From Paraglaciecola psychrophila 170 (GTDB lineage: Bacteria; Pseudomonadota; Gammaproteobacteria; Enterobacterales; Alteromonadaceae): a stretch of DNA of 64,000 bases. The stretch lies in assembly GCF_000347635.1 (NCBI RefSeq), contig NC_020514.1, positions 2,108,001-2,172,000 on the forward strand, read 5' to 3'. The position numbers and the translations under genes are program-made. Position 1 is the first letter of the stretch, and each line of letters starts with the position of its first letter. The notes under the pieces were generated by a model, which worked only from the letters and a program-made list of their open reading frames with translations, did not search any database and was not told where the DNA came from. This document shows positions 36,936 to 46,894 of the stretch, piece after piece.

Positions 36936-38272
36936 TTATCGGTTGAAGGTAAGGCGTTTGGAGGGCACTGATTGGTGAATCACTTGCTGGCCGTTAAATA
37001 CTTGCTGACCATTTACCCATGTGCTTTGAATGCTTGAAGAAAATTGATGATTATCAAACGGCGTCCAGCCACAGTGATAATGCGTGTTTTTGTTGCTTAC
37101 AGTAGTGGTCTGGTTCATATCCACTAACACTAGATCCGCGTAGTAACCTTCACGAATAAAACCGCGATTATTTATCGCATAACGCTTTGCTGGGTTATGG
37201 GCAATCTTTTCAATAACAAGTTCTATGCTCAAGCGTTTGTCTTTGACGGCCTCCAATAAACTTAACAAAGCGTGTTCCACTAAAGGTAAACCGGCCGGTG
37301 CCTGGTTATAGTCCTGCTGTTTTTCTTCCAAAGTGTGCGGTGCATGATCAGTCGCAATAATGTCGATTTGATTGGTGTGTAAGGCTTTTATCAATGCATC
37401 ACGGTCTTTTGATGACTTAATCGAGGGGTTGCATTTAATTAAATTTCCCAACCGCTGGTAGTCTTGATCACTGAACCAAAGGTGATGTACACACGCTTCT
37501 GCTGTGATGTGTTTGCCTTCAATTGTCCCAGCCTCAAACAAACTCAGTTCTTTTTCTGTGGTGATATGTAATACATGTAACTGACTGCGGTATTTTTTTG
37601 CGAGGCTTACTGCATAAGATGACGAAGCGAAGCATGCTGCTGTATCCCTTATTACTGGATGATCCAATATGGTTGGAACCCTTCCTGAACGACTTATCCT
37701 TGCAAGGTTTTGCTGAATTATTGGGCTGCTTTCGCAATGAGTCACAATCAATACTGGGCTTTCACAAAAAATAGCCTCGAGTGCCTTAGGGTTTTCAACT
37801 AGTAAATCACCGGTAGATGCCCCCATAAAAACCTTCACACCACAGTGTTTTTGCGGATTCAGAAGTTTGATTTGATCAAGGTTATTTTCTGTTGCACCCA
37901 GATAAAATGAATAGTTAGCCATGGAGCTTTGCGCCGCTATTACAAACTTACTTTCTAAAGCATCAATTGATGTGGTGGCCGGATTGACATTCGGCATTTC
38001 CATATAACTGGTAATGCCACCAGCAACCGCCGCACGAGACTCACTGGCAATAGTGCCTTTATGAGTTAAGCCCGGCTCGCGAAAGTGTACTTGATCATCA
38101 ATCATACCTGGTAATAGGTATTGCCCGCGTGCTTCTATAATTTGATCACCTTGTGAGGCTTTTATCTCTGAGCTAATACAGTCTATGTACCGCCCTCGAA
38201 TTCTCAGGTCAGATTCTTTGATCGTTCCTTCATTTACGATCAGTGCATTTTAATAACGACGGAATGAGTCAT
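36936..38272 (-). pseudogene. dihydroorotase paralogue (PyrC/PyrD-operon type), frameshift at codon 9
   Basis: The body (from MIDDQVHFREPGLTHKGT, 38105) is an intact class-I dihydroorotase-like amidohydrolase: HFREPG metal site, carbamylated-Lys region VKVFMGASTGD, THCES, HVLHITTEKE and ATDHAPHT. The true N-terminus lies upstream: NALIVNEGTIKESDLRIRG is encoded to 38248, and MTHSVVIK from ATG 38272 would join it if the AAAA run (38248-38251) had one more A. So either a one-base deletion breaks it or the base call is wrong. PyrC paralogues of this kind occur in Zur regulons as replacements for the zinc-dependent enzyme. Confidence 0.85.
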
Positions 38273-38310
38273 CTGATTAGGCCTTGTGTTTAAAATTTAT
38301 ATTTTCAAAT

Positions 38311-38333
38311 GATATGAGATGATATAACATATC
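38311..38333. promoter_or_regulatory. Zur box, divergent promoter
   Basis: This 23-bp palindrome has arms GATATG and CATATC and core GATGATATAAC. It matches 17 of 22 positions of the gammaproteobacterial Zur consensus (GAAATGTTATA-N-TATAACATTTC). It lies between the leftward dihydroorotase-folE2 operon and the rightward DUF1636 gene, and probably represses both when zinc is plentiful. Confidence 0.75.
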
Positions 38334-38427
38334 TTTCTTGGATTATAGAAATTAAACTCAAAGACAATTTAATGCACAAACAACCAATGATACTTATTCA
38401 ACCGCTTCACATCACAAATGGATCAAC

Positions 38428-38985
38428 ATGAGCGAAACGACTTCGCCTGAGATTAAAGAGTCTCAAACATCGAATGACAGCGCTCGCTCGAGTGTGCTTC
38501 ATGTATGCACTTCATGCAGGGCGGCTGGTTCGGTGCGTGAGCCAATTGAAAGTCGTGCTGGTTTTAAACTCTATCAGGCGCTTCGTGCAATGTTTAATGA
38601 AAGCACTTTGGGTGACCATGTAGAGGTTAAGCCTGCTGAGTGTCTTAGCTTATGTCCGCGTCCTTGTGCAATTGCACTCTCATCGGCCGGCGCGTGGAGC
38701 TATCTCTTTGGTGATCAAGATCCCGAGAAAAGCGCAAGTGATATTGTTGAGTGCATCGCGCTATACCTCGATATCCCAGACGGGTTCATGCCAAGAAAAA
38801 CACGCCCAAGGCTGTTACAGGCCAGCATATTAGGACGTGTGCCACCACTCGAAATAGCCACTGGTGTGGGTGATTCTCAGCCGACCCGCCGCGAAGAACA
38901 GTCTGATCGTTCCGCTAATAAAAATTTTAAATTACACGCATCTGTTCAAAGTTCGGGTGATTTAGCAAGTTTAGGATTAAAATAA
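38428..38985 (+). CDS. DUF1636 putative metal-binding protein
   Basis: The 185-aa protein has a thioredoxin-like [2Fe-2S]-ferredoxin-style cysteine pattern: CTSC near residue 28 and ECLSLCPRPC near residue 77, then WSYLFGDQDP. DUF1636 (PF07845) proteins are regularly found with COG0523 GTPases and metal-uptake genes. The function is unproven; metal handling is likely from context. Downstream of the divergent Zur box, upstream of zur. Confidence 0.85.
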   Translation: MSETTSPEIKESQTSNDSARSSVLHVCTSCRAAGSVREPIESRAGFKLYQALRAMFNESTLGDHVEVKPAECLSLCPRPCAIALSSAGAWSYLFGDQDPEKSASDIVECIALYLDIPDGFMPRKTRPRLLQASILGRVPPLEIATGVGDSQPTRREEQSDRSANKNFKLHASVQSSGDLASLGLK

Positions 38986-39088
38986 TGTGCCCAAAATCCA
39001 GGTAATATTGAGCTCTTAATCATGCTCAATGACATCGTGTGGATAAACAGCTCACGATAAATATGTATTATAAAATAGGTGGCCCCAT

Positions 39089-39556
39089 ATGAATACTCAG
39101 CAATTAAGTCATATTATTTGTAAAGCAAAGGATATTTGTGCTCGTTCTGGAGGGCGTTTGACTGAAAAGCGCAAACACGTTTTGGAACACTTGCTGGAAT
39201 CTAGCACACCGTTATCTGCCTACGAAATTACCGATGCCTACAACAAGGTATCTGAAAAATCCATGCCGACAATGTCTGTGTATCGCATTTTAGAATTTCT
39301 CGAAACAGAGAGCCTAGTGCATAAGCTGAGCTCAGCCAACAAATACGTTGCGTGTTCGCATATATTAGGGGGTTGCTCACAAGAGATAACTCAGTTTTTA
39401 ATCTGTGGTAAATGTCAAAGCACAAAGGAAATCGCAGTCTCAAAAGGCATCATTGATGAATTGGGTAAACTCGTGGATAAAGTAGGTTACAGGCTTACAA
39501 ATTCACAGTTGGAGCTGCAATGCTTATGCAATAATTGTTCGGCGAGTACGGCTTAG
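39089..39556 (+). CDS. zur: Zur, Fur-family zinc uptake regulator
   Basis: The 155-aa protein has a Fur-type winged helix (GGRLTEKRKHVLEHLL, TMSVYRILEFLE) and a C-terminal dimerisation domain with the structural zinc cysteines CGKC and CLCNNC; SHILGGCSQEITQFLICGKC is Zur-like. Autorepression is possible, but only a weak palindrome (AATATGTATTATAAAATAG, about 39061-39078) lies upstream. It heads the znu genes, so the regulator is linked to its targets. Confidence 0.92.
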   Translation: MNTQQLSHIICKAKDICARSGGRLTEKRKHVLEHLLESSTPLSAYEITDAYNKVSEKSMPTMSVYRILEFLETESLVHKLSSANKYVACSHILGGCSQEITQFLICGKCQSTKEIAVSKGIIDELGKLVDKVGYRLTNSQLELQCLCNNCSASTA

Positions 39557-39736
39557 TCATGCGGAATAATCTACATCGATTACTTGAGTCCACCTCTACA
39601 GGTGAACAAGCGTGAAGAAGCTCAAGGTCATGCTGCCAAACCCTCTGCTGTATTGGAGTGTCTTCAGTCGCATAGGTTTGGCAATCGGCTTGAGCATGAT
39701 CATGTGGGCACTAGTATTAGGAATGACCTATTCATC

Positions 39737-40468
39737 ATGAGTATTCGACTTAACAATCTCACGCTTGCCTACGAACGACATCCTGCGGTGCACCATCTAA
39801 CCGCCACGATCGCTCAAGGTGACTGGCTGGCCATAGTAGGCCCAAACGGCGCAGGTAAATCGACTTTGTTGAATGCCATGGCTGGGCTAACAGCCATAAA
39901 TGAAGGCAGTATTGAAGGCCTATGCCCAAATACAGTAGCTTATCTGCCGCAGCAAGCTCAGTTAGATAACAGTTTCCCTCTTACTGTATTTGAACTAGTC
40001 GTCATGGGCTTATGGGCCAAACTTGGCTTTTCTAAATCGCTGAGCGGGTTGCAACATAAGCAATGCGTAGATGCTATCGCAGTGGTCGGTTTACAGGGTT
40101 TTGAGCACCGGATGATTAATACGCTGTCCGGTGGGCAACTGCAACGCTGCCTATTCGCACGAGTATTGCTGCAAGATCAACCCGTGATCCTTTTGGATGA
40201 GCCCTTTAATGCGATTGATTTGAAAACCTTGACCGATCTCACTCAAGTGATAAAGCGATGGCACCAAAATAATCGCACCGTAATAATGGTGACGCATGAC
40301 CTTGACTACGTTCAAAAACATTGCCCACAAACATTACTACTATCGCGAGAATGCATTGGACATGGCACTACAAAGGACATACTTACCACAGGAAATTTAA
40401 AAAAAGCAAGGCAGCTTTCTGAAGCATTTGATGAACGTGCTCACTTGTGCATGCAAGGTGCAGCCTGA
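39737..40468 (+). CDS. znuC: ZnuC, zinc ABC transporter ATPase
   Basis: The 243-aa ATPase has Walker A GPNGAGKST, signature LSGGQLQR, Walker B VILLDEPF and the H-loop in VMVTHD. It powers zinc import with ZnuB and ZnuA. ATG 39737 starts the canonical domain (MSIRLNNLTLAYERH). An open frame extends upstream to a TTG at 39584, but those 51 residues are not ABC-like. The 180 bases after zur hold no other gene. Confidence 0.94.
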   Translation: MSIRLNNLTLAYERHPAVHHLTATIAQGDWLAIVGPNGAGKSTLLNAMAGLTAINEGSIEGLCPNTVAYLPQQAQLDNSFPLTVFELVVMGLWAKLGFSKSLSGLQHKQCVDAIAVVGLQGFEHRMINTLSGGQLQRCLFARVLLQDQPVILLDEPFNAIDLKTLTDLTQVIKRWHQNNRTVIMVTHDLDYVQKHCPQTLLLSRECIGHGTTKDILTTGNLKKARQLSEAFDERAHLCMQGAA

Positions 40469-40469
40469 T

Positions 40470-41336
40470 ATGGGGGAGCTATTACTAGGTCCTTTCAACG
40501 ACTACGTTTTTATGCAGCGTGCACTAATAGGTTGCCTTAGCGTATGTTTGGGCGCTGTGCCTGTTGGAATATTCATGACACTAAGGCGCATGAGCCTGAC
40601 CGGCGATGCTATGGCACATGCGATACTTCCAGGCGCTGCCATTGCTTATTTGTTATCAGGTTTATCCTTGCTGGCGCTCACCTTGGGTGGGTTAGTAGCG
40701 GGTCTTGTGGTTGCTGTGCTTGCTGGTTGGGTAGCGCGTAATACGCATCTTAAGGAAGACACCAGTTTGGCCGCTTTTTACTTAATTTCTCTGGCATTAG
40801 GTGTGTTAATTATTTCACTTAAGCACAGTAACGTAGACTTATTTCATGTACTTTTTGGCAATATTTTAGCACTCGATAATGCGGCGCTTTGGTTGCTAGC
40901 CAGCATCAGTAGTATCAGTTTAGTACTCTTAGCTTTCTTATATAGGCCATTGGTGATCGAGTGTGTCGACCCTTCGTTTTTACGCGGTTCCGGCTACGCG
41001 AGCTCAATCGCCCATTATGGCTTTTTATTTTTAATGGTGATCAACCTAGTCGCAGGGTTCCATGCATTGGGCACGTTGATGGCGATTGGCACAATGATAT
41101 TGCCAGCGGCGGCGGCCCGCTTTTGGGCAAAGACACTAGACGGTATTTTACTTATCGCAATAGTGATGAGCTTTGCCGGTTGTTACGCCGGGCTATTACT
41201 GTCTTTCTATTTCGATTTACCTACAGGGCCAGCCATAGTGCTGTCATTAGGCATCGTCTACATTACCTCGCTATTGGTAGGTCTTAACGGCGGGTTACTT
41301 GAAAAATACAATTCCAATCGTCATCTCACAGGCTAA
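40470..41336 (+). CDS. znuB: ZnuB, zinc ABC transporter permease
   Basis: The 288-aa ABC-3 family permease has about eight membrane segments and contains RRMSLTGDAMAHAILPGAAI, the typical coupling region, and VAGFHALGTLMAIGTMILP. The start ATG 40470 lies one base after the znuC stop, so the genes are coupled; a longer start at 40428 would overlap znuC with non-membrane residues. It forms the channel for zinc uptake. Confidence 0.94.
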   Translation: MGELLLGPFNDYVFMQRALIGCLSVCLGAVPVGIFMTLRRMSLTGDAMAHAILPGAAIAYLLSGLSLLALTLGGLVAGLVVAVLAGWVARNTHLKEDTSLAAFYLISLALGVLIISLKHSNVDLFHVLFGNILALDNAALWLLASISSISLVLLAFLYRPLVIECVDPSFLRGSGYASSIAHYGFLFLMVINLVAGFHALGTLMAIGTMILPAAAARFWAKTLDGILLIAIVMSFAGCYAGLLLSFYFDLPTGPAIVLSLGIVYITSLLVGLNGGLLEKYNSNRHLTG

Positions 41337-41342
41337 AAAACG

Positions 41343-42251
41343 ATGAACAGACTACTCCCTTTTTCTACATTTCAGTTTCTTTGCTCAGGGTTTCTTGGCC
41401 TAGTATTTTTAATGAATACAGTCAGCGCCAACGAATCGAGTATTCGCGTCGTTACTAGTTTTTCCATTTTGGAAGATTTAGTTAACAAGTTGGGCGGTGA
41501 ACACGTCGTGGTGGCCAATTTGGTTGCCCGCAATCAAGATGCGCATACCTATCAACCCAAACCTTCTGATGCGGTTGCCATTGCTAAAGCTGATTTGGTC
41601 GTCTTTAATGGCTTGGCATTTGAAGGTTGGATAACACGTTTAATAAAGAATAGCGGCTATAAAAACAAACAACTTATTGCCAGTGATGGGGTCAACGCTA
41701 TACGTAATGGCGAAGAGGTTGACCCACATGCCTGGCAGAGTTTTGACAATATTCGTGTGTATATTCAGAACATCACTCACACATTGATCACGCTAAGGCC
41801 ACAGCACACCGATGAATTTACCCAGCGCCAACAACAGTACCTTAATTCATTAAATACTTTAGAGAACAACCTGCTAAAAGAACTTGCAGATATCCCCGAG
41901 AATAAACGCATTGTTGTTACTAGCCATGATGCCTTCGGGTATTTAGAGCGTGAATTCAACATTCGTTTTTTAGCTCCGCTTGGCCTAAGCATAGAGATAG
42001 AAGCCTCAGCCCAAGATGTCGCTAATGTGATTGATCAGATACGCGAGCAGAATGTAAAAGCACTCTTTGTAGAAAACATCAATAGCCCGCGTTTGCTAGA
42101 GCGTATTGCATCTGAGACAAATGCGGTCATTGGTGGTCGCCTGTATTCGGATGCATTAAGTGACGTCGATGGCCCAGCAGGCACGTATTTAAACATGATG
42201 CAGCACAATATTAGTTCGTTAATCAGCGCCTTTAACTTGCCTTCGCATTAA
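41343..42251 (+). CDS. znuA: ZnuA-like periplasmic zinc-binding protein
   Basis: The 302-aa cluster A-I solute-binding protein has a signal peptide (to about NTVSA). Metal ligands are evident in QDAHTYQP, DPHAW, TSHDAFGYLE and YSDALS. The flexible His-rich loop common in zinc-specific ZnuA is missing, so a manganese-type family member is conceivable; the znuCB and zur context still favours zinc. It begins six bases after znuB. Confidence 0.92.
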   Translation: MNRLLPFSTFQFLCSGFLGLVFLMNTVSANESSIRVVTSFSILEDLVNKLGGEHVVVANLVARNQDAHTYQPKPSDAVAIAKADLVVFNGLAFEGWITRLIKNSGYKNKQLIASDGVNAIRNGEEVDPHAWQSFDNIRVYIQNITHTLITLRPQHTDEFTQRQQQYLNSLNTLENNLLKELADIPENKRIVVTSHDAFGYLEREFNIRFLAPLGLSIEIEASAQDVANVIDQIREQNVKALFVENINSPRLLERIASETNAVIGGRLYSDALSDVDGPAGTYLNMMQHNISSLISAFNLPSH

Positions 42252-42258
42252 CTATAAA

Positions 42259-42277
42259 ACGATATGATATATCACAA
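42259..42277. promoter_or_regulatory. Zur-like box before COG0523 gene
   Basis: The palindrome GATAT-GAT-ATATC (42261-42273), within AACGATATGATATATCAC, is 39 bases before the GTPase ATG. It is similar to the core of the other Zur boxes in the region but a weaker match to the 23-bp consensus. Confidence 0.5.
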
Positions 42278-42315
42278 CTTAAAAACTCAAAAAACGCAAC
42301 AACGAGGATATCTTA

Positions 42316-43662
42316 ATGCCTACTAAAACTCCCGTAACGGTACTCACCGGTTTTCTTGGTAGTGGTAAAACCACGCTGCTTAATCGTATCTTGTCTGAAG
42401 ATCACGGTCTTCGCATCGCAGTGATTGAAAATGAATTTGGCGAAATTGGTATTGATCAAGACTTGGTGATCAATGCTGATGAAGAGATTTTCGAAATGAA
42501 TAATGGCTGTATTTGCTGCACCGTACGTGGTGATCTCATTCGTATATTGGGCGATTTGGCCCAGCGCAAAGACAAATTCGACCTTGTGATTTTAGAAACA
42601 ACTGGATTGGCGGACCCTGGCCCCGTTGCGCAGACGTTTTTTGTGGATGAAGCTACTCGTGAGCAATACGAGCTCGATGGCATTATTACACTTGTCGACG
42701 CAAAGCATGTCCACACACACCTTGATGATAATACAGATGAGGTTATGGCTCAGGTTGCTTTCGCTGATCGTATTATTATCAACAAAGCCGATTTGATAAC
42801 GCAAGACGAGATGTCCGCTCTTAGAAGACGCTTGTATGATGTTAATCAAATGGCTGGTTTTTATTCGGCCACCATGGCGGATGCACCCATTGCTGAACTG
42901 CTGAATATTGGAGGTTTTAATTTGCAGCACGCGATTGAGATGAAACCCAGTTTTCTTGAGCCAGAATACCCCTTCGAATGGGGGGGTATTTGGAGGTTGC
43001 CAGCGGGTCACTACCGTTTTCAATTTGAAAATGGTCCAGATCCTGACATGTCCTTTCTAATGGCAAATGTGAGTGACGTCTCTGAGGCGGCTGTATTGGC
43101 GTTAGCCGAAACAGTGTTTGTTGAGTTTTCAAAGGCAACGGTGCCTCTGATGCACGGTCAGACAATGTCCGATGTTGGAACGTGTTACCGGCTTCAGCTC
43201 GAAGGGCAAGAATTTTATGAATTTAACTTCGAGATAGAGTCCAACAAAGAAATAGCGATTTTTTCCCAGCACACACCAGAAGAGTTTGAGTTGAAACTAT
43301 TGAGTCAGGATGATACCGAATACACCCCAATTGCAGAGCACTATTTCAATGCCGAACATGAGCACGACGACGCAGTGTCGTCTGTCTCTGTTGAATTACC
43401 AGGACTGTTCGATTCAGACAAGATAAATGCTTGGCTCAGCGCATTTCTAGAAATAAAGGGCATTGATATTTATCGCATGAAAGGTGTTCTCGGCGTTCAA
43501 GGCGAGAGCCTTCGATTCGTATTCCAGGGCGTGCATATGATGTTTGGTAGCCAGCCCGGTGAACCTTGGGGCGATGAGCCACCTGTCAACCGTATTGTAT
43601 TTATAGGTAAAGACCTAGATGAACAGTTTATACGTCATTCTCTTGAAGGCTGTCTGCATTAG
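42316..43662 (+). CDS. COG0523 (CobW/ZNG1-type) GTP-dependent metallochaperone
   Basis: The 448-aa G3E GTPase has Walker [10 protein letters not shown], the metal-binding CxCC motif [18 protein letters not shown] (Walker B region) and NKAD specificity motif, and a CobW C-terminal domain. Zur-regulated members (ZigA, ZagA, ZNG1-like) deliver zinc to client enzymes during starvation. It is placed after znuA behind its own Zur-like box. The client is unknown; the FolE2/dihydroorotase paralogues nearby suggest a zinc-sparing programme. Confidence 0.93.
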   Translation: MPTKTPVTVLTGFLGSGKTTLLNRILSEDHGLRIAVIENEFGEIGIDQDLVINADEEIFEMNNGCICCTVRGDLIRILGDLAQRKDKFDLVILETTGLADPGPVAQTFFVDEATREQYELDGIITLVDAKHVHTHLDDNTDEVMAQVAFADRIIINKADLITQDEMSALRRRLYDVNQMAGFYSATMADAPIAELLNIGGFNLQHAIEMKPSFLEPEYPFEWGGIWRLPAGHYRFQFENGPDPDMSFLMANVSDVSEAAVLALAETVFVEFSKATVPLMHGQTMSDVGTCYRLQLEGQEFYEFNFEIESNKEIAIFSQHTPEEFELKLLSQDDTEYTPIAEHYFNAEHEHDDAVSSVSVELPGLFDSDKINAWLSAFLEIKGIDIYRMKGVLGVQGESLRFVFQGVHMMFGSQPGEPWGDEPPVNRIVFIGKDLDEQFIRHSLEGCLH

Positions 43663-43694
43663 CGTTTTGAAAAGGAATAACATGAGTCAACCAT

Positions 43695-44132
43695 ATGAAA
43701 GATATTAAGAACATTTTCCAAGGTCTTGAAAATAAACTAAGACAGTCACCTTGGTTTGAAGACGACTGGCAGATATACAACCGAGGTGCATACCTACAGC
43801 TCTATAAATCGAATTGGCACAATCAAAATCAAGGTGGAATACATTTTGAAACTTTTATTGAAGCGCCTCAGATTAAACAGAAAGCATTTCCAGTTTGCAT
43901 GCATGCTGAAGAGGATTGTCCTTCTCAAGCAAAATTTATTCAAAAATTTCTAGAAATAGAAAGTTCTCGTATAGATGGTTGGAAAGGATTCAAGGTATCT
44001 GGAAAGGGTTACAGTATTTGCCAGCGAACACTACCGCTCAATTACAAAAATTTGGAACAACGGCTTTTAGAGGAGTTTAACCGACTTCGGCAATTAGAGT
44101 CTGGTGTTGAGCAGGTTTTACGTGAGCTTTGA
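43695..44132 (+). CDS. hypothetical protein in zinc island
   Basis: The 145-aa soluble protein has aromatic-rich stretches (WFEDDWQIYNRGAYLQLYKS, SRIDGWKGFKVSGKG) and two Cys near VCMHAEEDCP. No family recognised. It follows the COG0523 gene by 32 bases and is probably co-transcribed. AAGGAATAAC lies ~13 bases upstream, though nearer a short out-of-frame ATG (43682). Confidence 0.65.
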   Translation: MKDIKNIFQGLENKLRQSPWFEDDWQIYNRGAYLQLYKSNWHNQNQGGIHFETFIEAPQIKQKAFPVCMHAEEDCPSQAKFIQKFLEIESSRIDGWKGFKVSGKGYSICQRTLPLNYKNLEQRLLEEFNRLRQLESGVEQVLREL

Positions 44133-44193
44133 TTACAGAGTTATTTAAACCAGAGCGACTTGATTATAGAGCAAAAGTTATGAGAGCAAAAAA

Positions 44194-44382
44194 GTGAAGC
44201 AACATCAAAGCCCTTGCATTGATATCTGTGAATTCACTGGGCCTAAGAGGTGGTGTTTGGGTTGCGGGCGTACTCGTCACGAGTGCGAAATATGGAAGGA
44301 GATGAAACCGTACGCTAGAAATCGCCTTATGAATGAACTTCAAAAACGGATGTTTCAAATTACTGATAAGCGTTCTGAATAG
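44194..44382 (+). CDS. DUF1289 small cysteine-rich protein
   Basis: The 62-aa protein matches DUF1289 (PF06945): SPCIDICEFTGPKRWCLGCG then RTRHECEIWKEM, with a four-Cys probable metal site. Start GTG 44194 (an ATG 13 bases before leads to an immediate stop). The ribosome site is weak. Its 3' half plus downstream region is duplicated in tandem immediately after it. Confidence 0.8.
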   Translation: MKQHQSPCIDICEFTGPKRWCLGCGRTRHECEIWKEMKPYARNRLMNELQKRMFQITDKRSE

Positions 44383-44420
44383 TTCGGGACGCCGTCGGTA
44401 AATAAAGAAATCTTTTGCAT

Positions 44421-44451
44421 AGATGTTATGATATGTTATATCATAACATCT
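44421..44451. promoter_or_regulatory. strong Zur palindrome (upstream copy)
   Basis: The perfect inverted repeat AGATGTTATGATAT / ATATCATAACATCT has a three-base centre (GTT). It can hold two overlapping Zur-type sites. It lies 220 bases before the receptor ATG, where it would terminate the DUF1289 transcript region or act as a distal operator. Confidence 0.75.
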
Positions 44452-44630
44452 AATGGAGTGGTGTTTGGCTAGCGGTCTTACTCGGCAAGAGTGTAAAAAG
44501 TGAAAGGCGATGAAACCGTATGCTAGAAACCACCTTATGAATGCACTTCAAAAACGGATGTTTCAAATCATCGATTAGTGTTCTGAATAATTTGGACGCC
44601 ATCGGTAAATAACGACAATTTTTTTAAATA

Positions 44631-44655
44631 CTTAATGATACGATGTATCATATCT
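44631..44655. promoter_or_regulatory. Zur palindrome (promoter-proximal copy)
   Basis: ATGATAC (44635-44641) and GTATCAT (44645-44651) flank GAT, followed by a further CATATC. Only ~20 bases before the receptor ATG, it overlaps the probable promoter or ribosome-binding region, an effective repression site. It is the diverged tandem copy of the box at 44421. Confidence 0.65.
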
Positions 44656-44671
44656 TGATGTGAGATAGTTA

Positions 44672-46894
44672 ATGTTTAATATTTATTATAAAAATAGGGT
44701 TTTGCAGAACAACCTAAAACCTGCTCTTTTACGCAAGCTTAAGGCTGCTCTGCGCAGCCTGCCCACCTTAGCAATAATAACGAGTTCCTGTGCGGCAATA
44801 GCCAACGATGCTAATAACGACATGCAGACGGGTTTCGAAAGTACAGTCGAGGTAATTCACGTCATTGGTAATAAGGTAACCTCTATTAGCGAAAGCGGCA
44901 GCCGATTAGGCTTAAGTTTGAAGGAAATACCCGCGACCATCGACATCATTAGTGGCGACGCCATACGCATTAGAAATGACTTTTCACTTCTAAATGCAGT
45001 GACGCGAAGTGCAGGATTTTCTGGCGCAGGAAACCCAGGTAATGGCGGCACGAGTATTAGCGCAAGGGGGTTTACAGGTCAAGATGCGGTCACCAAACTC
45101 TATGATGGCAATCGTTACTTCACGCTTGCCGGCACCCTTACTTTTCCTTTTGACACTTGGGCGGTGGAACGGATTGAGATTTTGAAAGGGCCTGCTTCCG
45201 TATTGTATGGACTTGGCGGTATCGCTGGTGCTTACAACGTCATTCCCAAATCTCCTTCAGAGGAGTTTGAGGCGGACATTCGGCTTTCGGTTGGCGAAAA
45301 CAACACACAATTTCTAGGCGCGAGTGTTAATGGCACACTCGCGGAATCTGTGGTAGGTCGAGCCGATATTAGTGTTAGCAAATCAGATAATTGGGTCAGC
45401 AATGGCGCAAGCGAATCTGAGATGGTGGCTTTAGCGCTTAAATGGCAAGCAAGCGACAACCTAGCGTTAACTGTGCGTCATGACGCGGGCGAACAATCAC
45501 CGTTACGTTATTTCGGCATACCCCTGGTTGACGGCGATTTTAATAAAGACTGGGTCGGATTAAATTTTAACGTAGGTGATTCGCGAATAAATTATGACGA
45601 TCGAATAACACGCCTAATCGCTGATTGGAACATATCGGATTCTGTCAGCCTTGATGCAGAACTATTTTCATTGGATACCGACCGTTACTGGCAAACTGCA
45701 GAGACCTACTCAACCAACAGTGACAGTAGTTTGATTATACGTGCAGATCCACTGATTATACGCCACGAATTAAAGCAACAAGGGCTGCGTGGTAACCTTG
45801 TATTCAATTCAAATATTGGCGATATGGGGTGGAAGTCATCTGTTGGATTTGAGCTTACGGATGCCAGCATGAACTACACATCCAACTTTAATTCATCACA
45901 CCCCAACTCGGTAGACTGGGGCGGTGATACTGATTCAGTGGACCCGACTAACTTTATTGCTGGCTCATGGTCGGATTTGACCGACAGTGTTGCGGTACTT
46001 GATCAGGTATCGGACGTCAGCCAAGTGGCCATATTTGCAGAAACACAGTTACGCTTCACTGATAAATTTGCGCTTGTTTCTGGTCTTCGCTACGACATTA
46101 TCAAGACGGATTACGAACGACTAACCTACAACGAATTCGGTGTTCGAGATACTACTGTAGACAATAGTGTTAACCAGAACGTTAAGCCATTAATGGTGAG
46201 GTTAGGATTTGTTTACGATCTAAATCAAGATACTGCATTATATGGACAAGTCTCGACAGGTGACACACACCAAAATGGCGGTGATATTGTTCGTGTTAGA
46301 AATTCACTGCGTGAAGCAGACACGGTAACGGTGAAACAAACTGAAATAGGAATTAAACAATCGTTGATGGAGGGAGGGCTTACGTGGAATCTGGCGATAT
46401 TTAATATCGCTAGAAAGAATATGCTGATTGACGACCCGGATAATTCCGATCCAACCGTCTTCACATTAGTACCCGAACAAACCGCGCAGGGCATTGAGAT
46501 TGGACTTAACTATATTTTAAACGAAAGTCTGGTCACGTATATCAATGCGGCTATAGTCGACTCAGAACGCGATACAGGTAGTGAATTTACTCCCACTCCG
46601 TACAGCCCAGATATCACTTTAAATGCAGGCTTTTTTTATAACGCAACAGAGCGCGTTCGCTTCGGTGCTGACCTAAGATATGTTGACGAACGCCCTTATA
46701 AAAACACCCCCATACCGTCTTATACCGTTTGGGATCTGTTCCTTGGTTATAGTATCAATGAGTCTGCCCGGCTGACGGTCAACGCCAAGAACATTAGCGA
46801 TGAGCTCTATGCAACATCGGCTCACTGGGCTGGCGGTCAATGGTCAGTTGGGGAGCCACGCACTCTTAGCCTTACGCTGGATCTTAATTTTTAA
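44672..46894 (+). CDS. TonB-dependent receptor, probable zinc/zincophore uptake
   Basis: The 740-aa receptor has a long positively charged leader and hydrophobic signal (LPTLAIITSSCAAIAND). The siderophore-receptor-type plug has LKEIPATIDIISGDAI, SISARGF and VERIEILKGPASVLYG, then a 22-strand-type barrel ending LTLDLNF. Fold family is that of siderophore receptors, but placement in a Zur island behind two Zur boxes suggests a zinc complex as cargo (inference). A PepSY membrane protein and a periplasmic lipoprotein follow; a 3' fragment of a related receptor lies beyond them. Confidence 0.9.
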   Translation: MFNIYYKNRVLQNNLKPALLRKLKAALRSLPTLAIITSSCAAIANDANNDMQTGFESTVEVIHVIGNKVTSISESGSRLGLSLKEIPATIDIISGDAIRIRNDFSLLNAVTRSAGFSGAGNPGNGGTSISARGFTGQDAVTKLYDGNRYFTLAGTLTFPFDTWAVERIEILKGPASVLYGLGGIAGAYNVIPKSPSEEFEADIRLSVGENNTQFLGASVNGTLAESVVGRADISVSKSDNWVSNGASESEMVALALKWQASDNLALTVRHDAGEQSPLRYFGIPLVDGDFNKDWVGLNFNVGDSRINYDDRITRLIADWNISDSVSLDAELFSLDTDRYWQTAETYSTNSDSSLIIRADPLIIRHELKQQGLRGNLVFNSNIGDMGWKSSVGFELTDASMNYTSNFNSSHPNSVDWGGDTDSVDPTNFIAGSWSDLTDSVAVLDQVSDVSQVAIFAETQLRFTDKFALVSGLRYDIIKTDYERLTYNEFGVRDTTVDNSVNQNVKPLMVRLGFVYDLNQDTALYGQVSTGDTHQNGGDIVRVRNSLREADTVTVKQTEIGIKQSLMEGGLTWNLAIFNIARKNMLIDDPDNSDPTVFTLVPEQTAQGIEIGLNYILNESLVTYINAAIVDSERDTGSEFTPTPYSPDITLNAGFFYNATERVRFGADLRYVDERPYKNTPIPSYTVWDLFLGYSINESARLTVNAKNISDELYATSAHWAGGQWSVGEPRTLSLTLDLNF

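Larger units (their letters stand above)
44251..44665. repeat. ~208-bp tandem duplication carrying DUF1289 3' end and Zur box
   Basis: Copy 1 (44251-44458) and copy 2 (44459 to ~44665) align throughout: TGGTGTTTGG at 44251 and 44459, GATGAAACCGTA and CAAAAACGGATGTTTCAAAT in both, then a Zur-type palindrome in each (centres 44436 and 44643, 207 apart). The second copy of the DUF1289 segment has lost its cysteines and frame and is a pseudogene. Confidence 0.85.
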
